Made by a program: the position numbers and the translations under genes. Under the pieces are notes generated by a model that saw only the letters and a program-made list of their open reading frames with translations, was not told the DNA's origin and made no database searches. Below are positions 14,830 to 14,896 of a DNA stretch of 14,896 bases, piece by piece (the first letter of the stretch is position 1; each line of letters starts with the position of its first letter). Source of the stretch: Selenomonas sp. (lineage in GTDB: Bacteria > Bacillota_C > Negativicutes > Selenomonadales > Selenomonadaceae); assembly GCF_024693525.1 (NCBI RefSeq), contig NZ_JAILKR010000102.1, positions 1 to 14,896 on the forward strand. Reading direction: 5' to 3'.

Positions 14830-14896
14830 ATGTTAATTGGCGAAGAAAGAAATAAAGTAGATCAGATATGGGATACCTTTTGGACGGGCGGACTTA
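14830..14896 (+). CDS. Start of a gene, probably type I restriction-modification methylase subunit (3' partial)
   Basis: Twenty-two codons are visible before the window ends. They begin at an ATG with a strong Shine-Dalgarno, AGGAGA at 14818-14823, six bases upstream. The segment IWDTFWTGGL strongly recalls the conserved N-terminus of type I restriction-modification DNA methylase subunits (HsdM), in which an IW-x-TFW-x-GG segment is followed by a helix that begins NPL-x-VIEQ. HsdM would transfer a methyl group to adenine as part of an HsdRMS complex, and hsdS and hsdR would be expected downstream. The call rests on recognising a short N-terminal motif only. No promoter is obvious in the 27 bases between the ftsY terminator and this start, so one may overlap the terminator or readthrough may be used. 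Confidence 0.65.
   Translation, partial: MLIGEERNKVDQIWDTFWTGGL

Noticed and set aside
1..14896. CRISPR array, tRNA, rRNA, insertion sequence or prophage signal
   Set aside because: No regularly spaced repeats, no cloverleaf-type sequence, no transposase or integrase, and no terminal inverted repeats were seen on either strand.

Overview
The window looks chromosomal and comes from a bacterium with Firmicutes-type ribosome binding sites and gene order (smc followed directly by ftsY). The protein sequences look most like Negativicutes of the Selenomonas/Mitsuokella kind. That assignment rests on general sequence character, not on a marker gene, and is moderately sure. Genes are densely packed and all run on the + strand.

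Layout. (1) Bases 1-930 hold the C-terminal three quarters of a PLP-dependent class I/II aminotransferase, closed by a strong intrinsic terminator. (2) Bases 1128-9148 hold a compact chemosensory operon: cheA, cheW, a membrane chemoreceptor (MCP), a single gene fusing CheR methyltransferase to the CheB methylesterase catalytic domain, a soluble double-PAS histidine kinase and a CheY-like single-domain response regulator. After cheW every junction overlaps by 1-14 bases. The operon is preceded by a leader region with a possible 13-codon upstream ORF and ends in an intrinsic terminator. (3) A LysR-family regulator starts a second unit that continues with only short gaps into smc (chromosome condensation) and ftsY (SRP receptor), again closed by an intrinsic terminator. 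(4) The last 67 bases hold the first 22 codons of a gene with its own Shine-Dalgarno. Its N-terminus resembles type I restriction-modification methylase subunits (HsdM), so an accessory defence locus may begin at the right edge.

How the genes fit together. The MCP should sense through a four-helix-type extracytoplasmic domain and control CheA through CheW. The CheR-CheB fusion would write and erase receptor methylation from one polypeptide. Its CheB half lacks the receiver domain through which CheA normally activates CheB, so feedback must work differently from the enteric scheme. The MCP ends in a flexible linker plus a residue pattern fitting the CheR-tethering pentapeptide consensus. The only receiver protein in the cluster follows a PAS histidine kinase whose second PAS carries a four-cysteine cluster. 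The response regulator could therefore be the CheA output, the kinase's partner, or both, joining a cytoplasmic (perhaps redox or metal) signal to receptor signalling. No cheD, cheC, cheX, cheV, cheZ or flagellar gene is visible, so whether the cluster controls motility or another output cannot be told here.

I saw no tRNA, rRNA, CRISPR array, insertion sequence or frameshifted gene. No stretch over 300 bases lacks a gene; the largest gaps are about 200 bases, at 931-1127 and 9149-9346.
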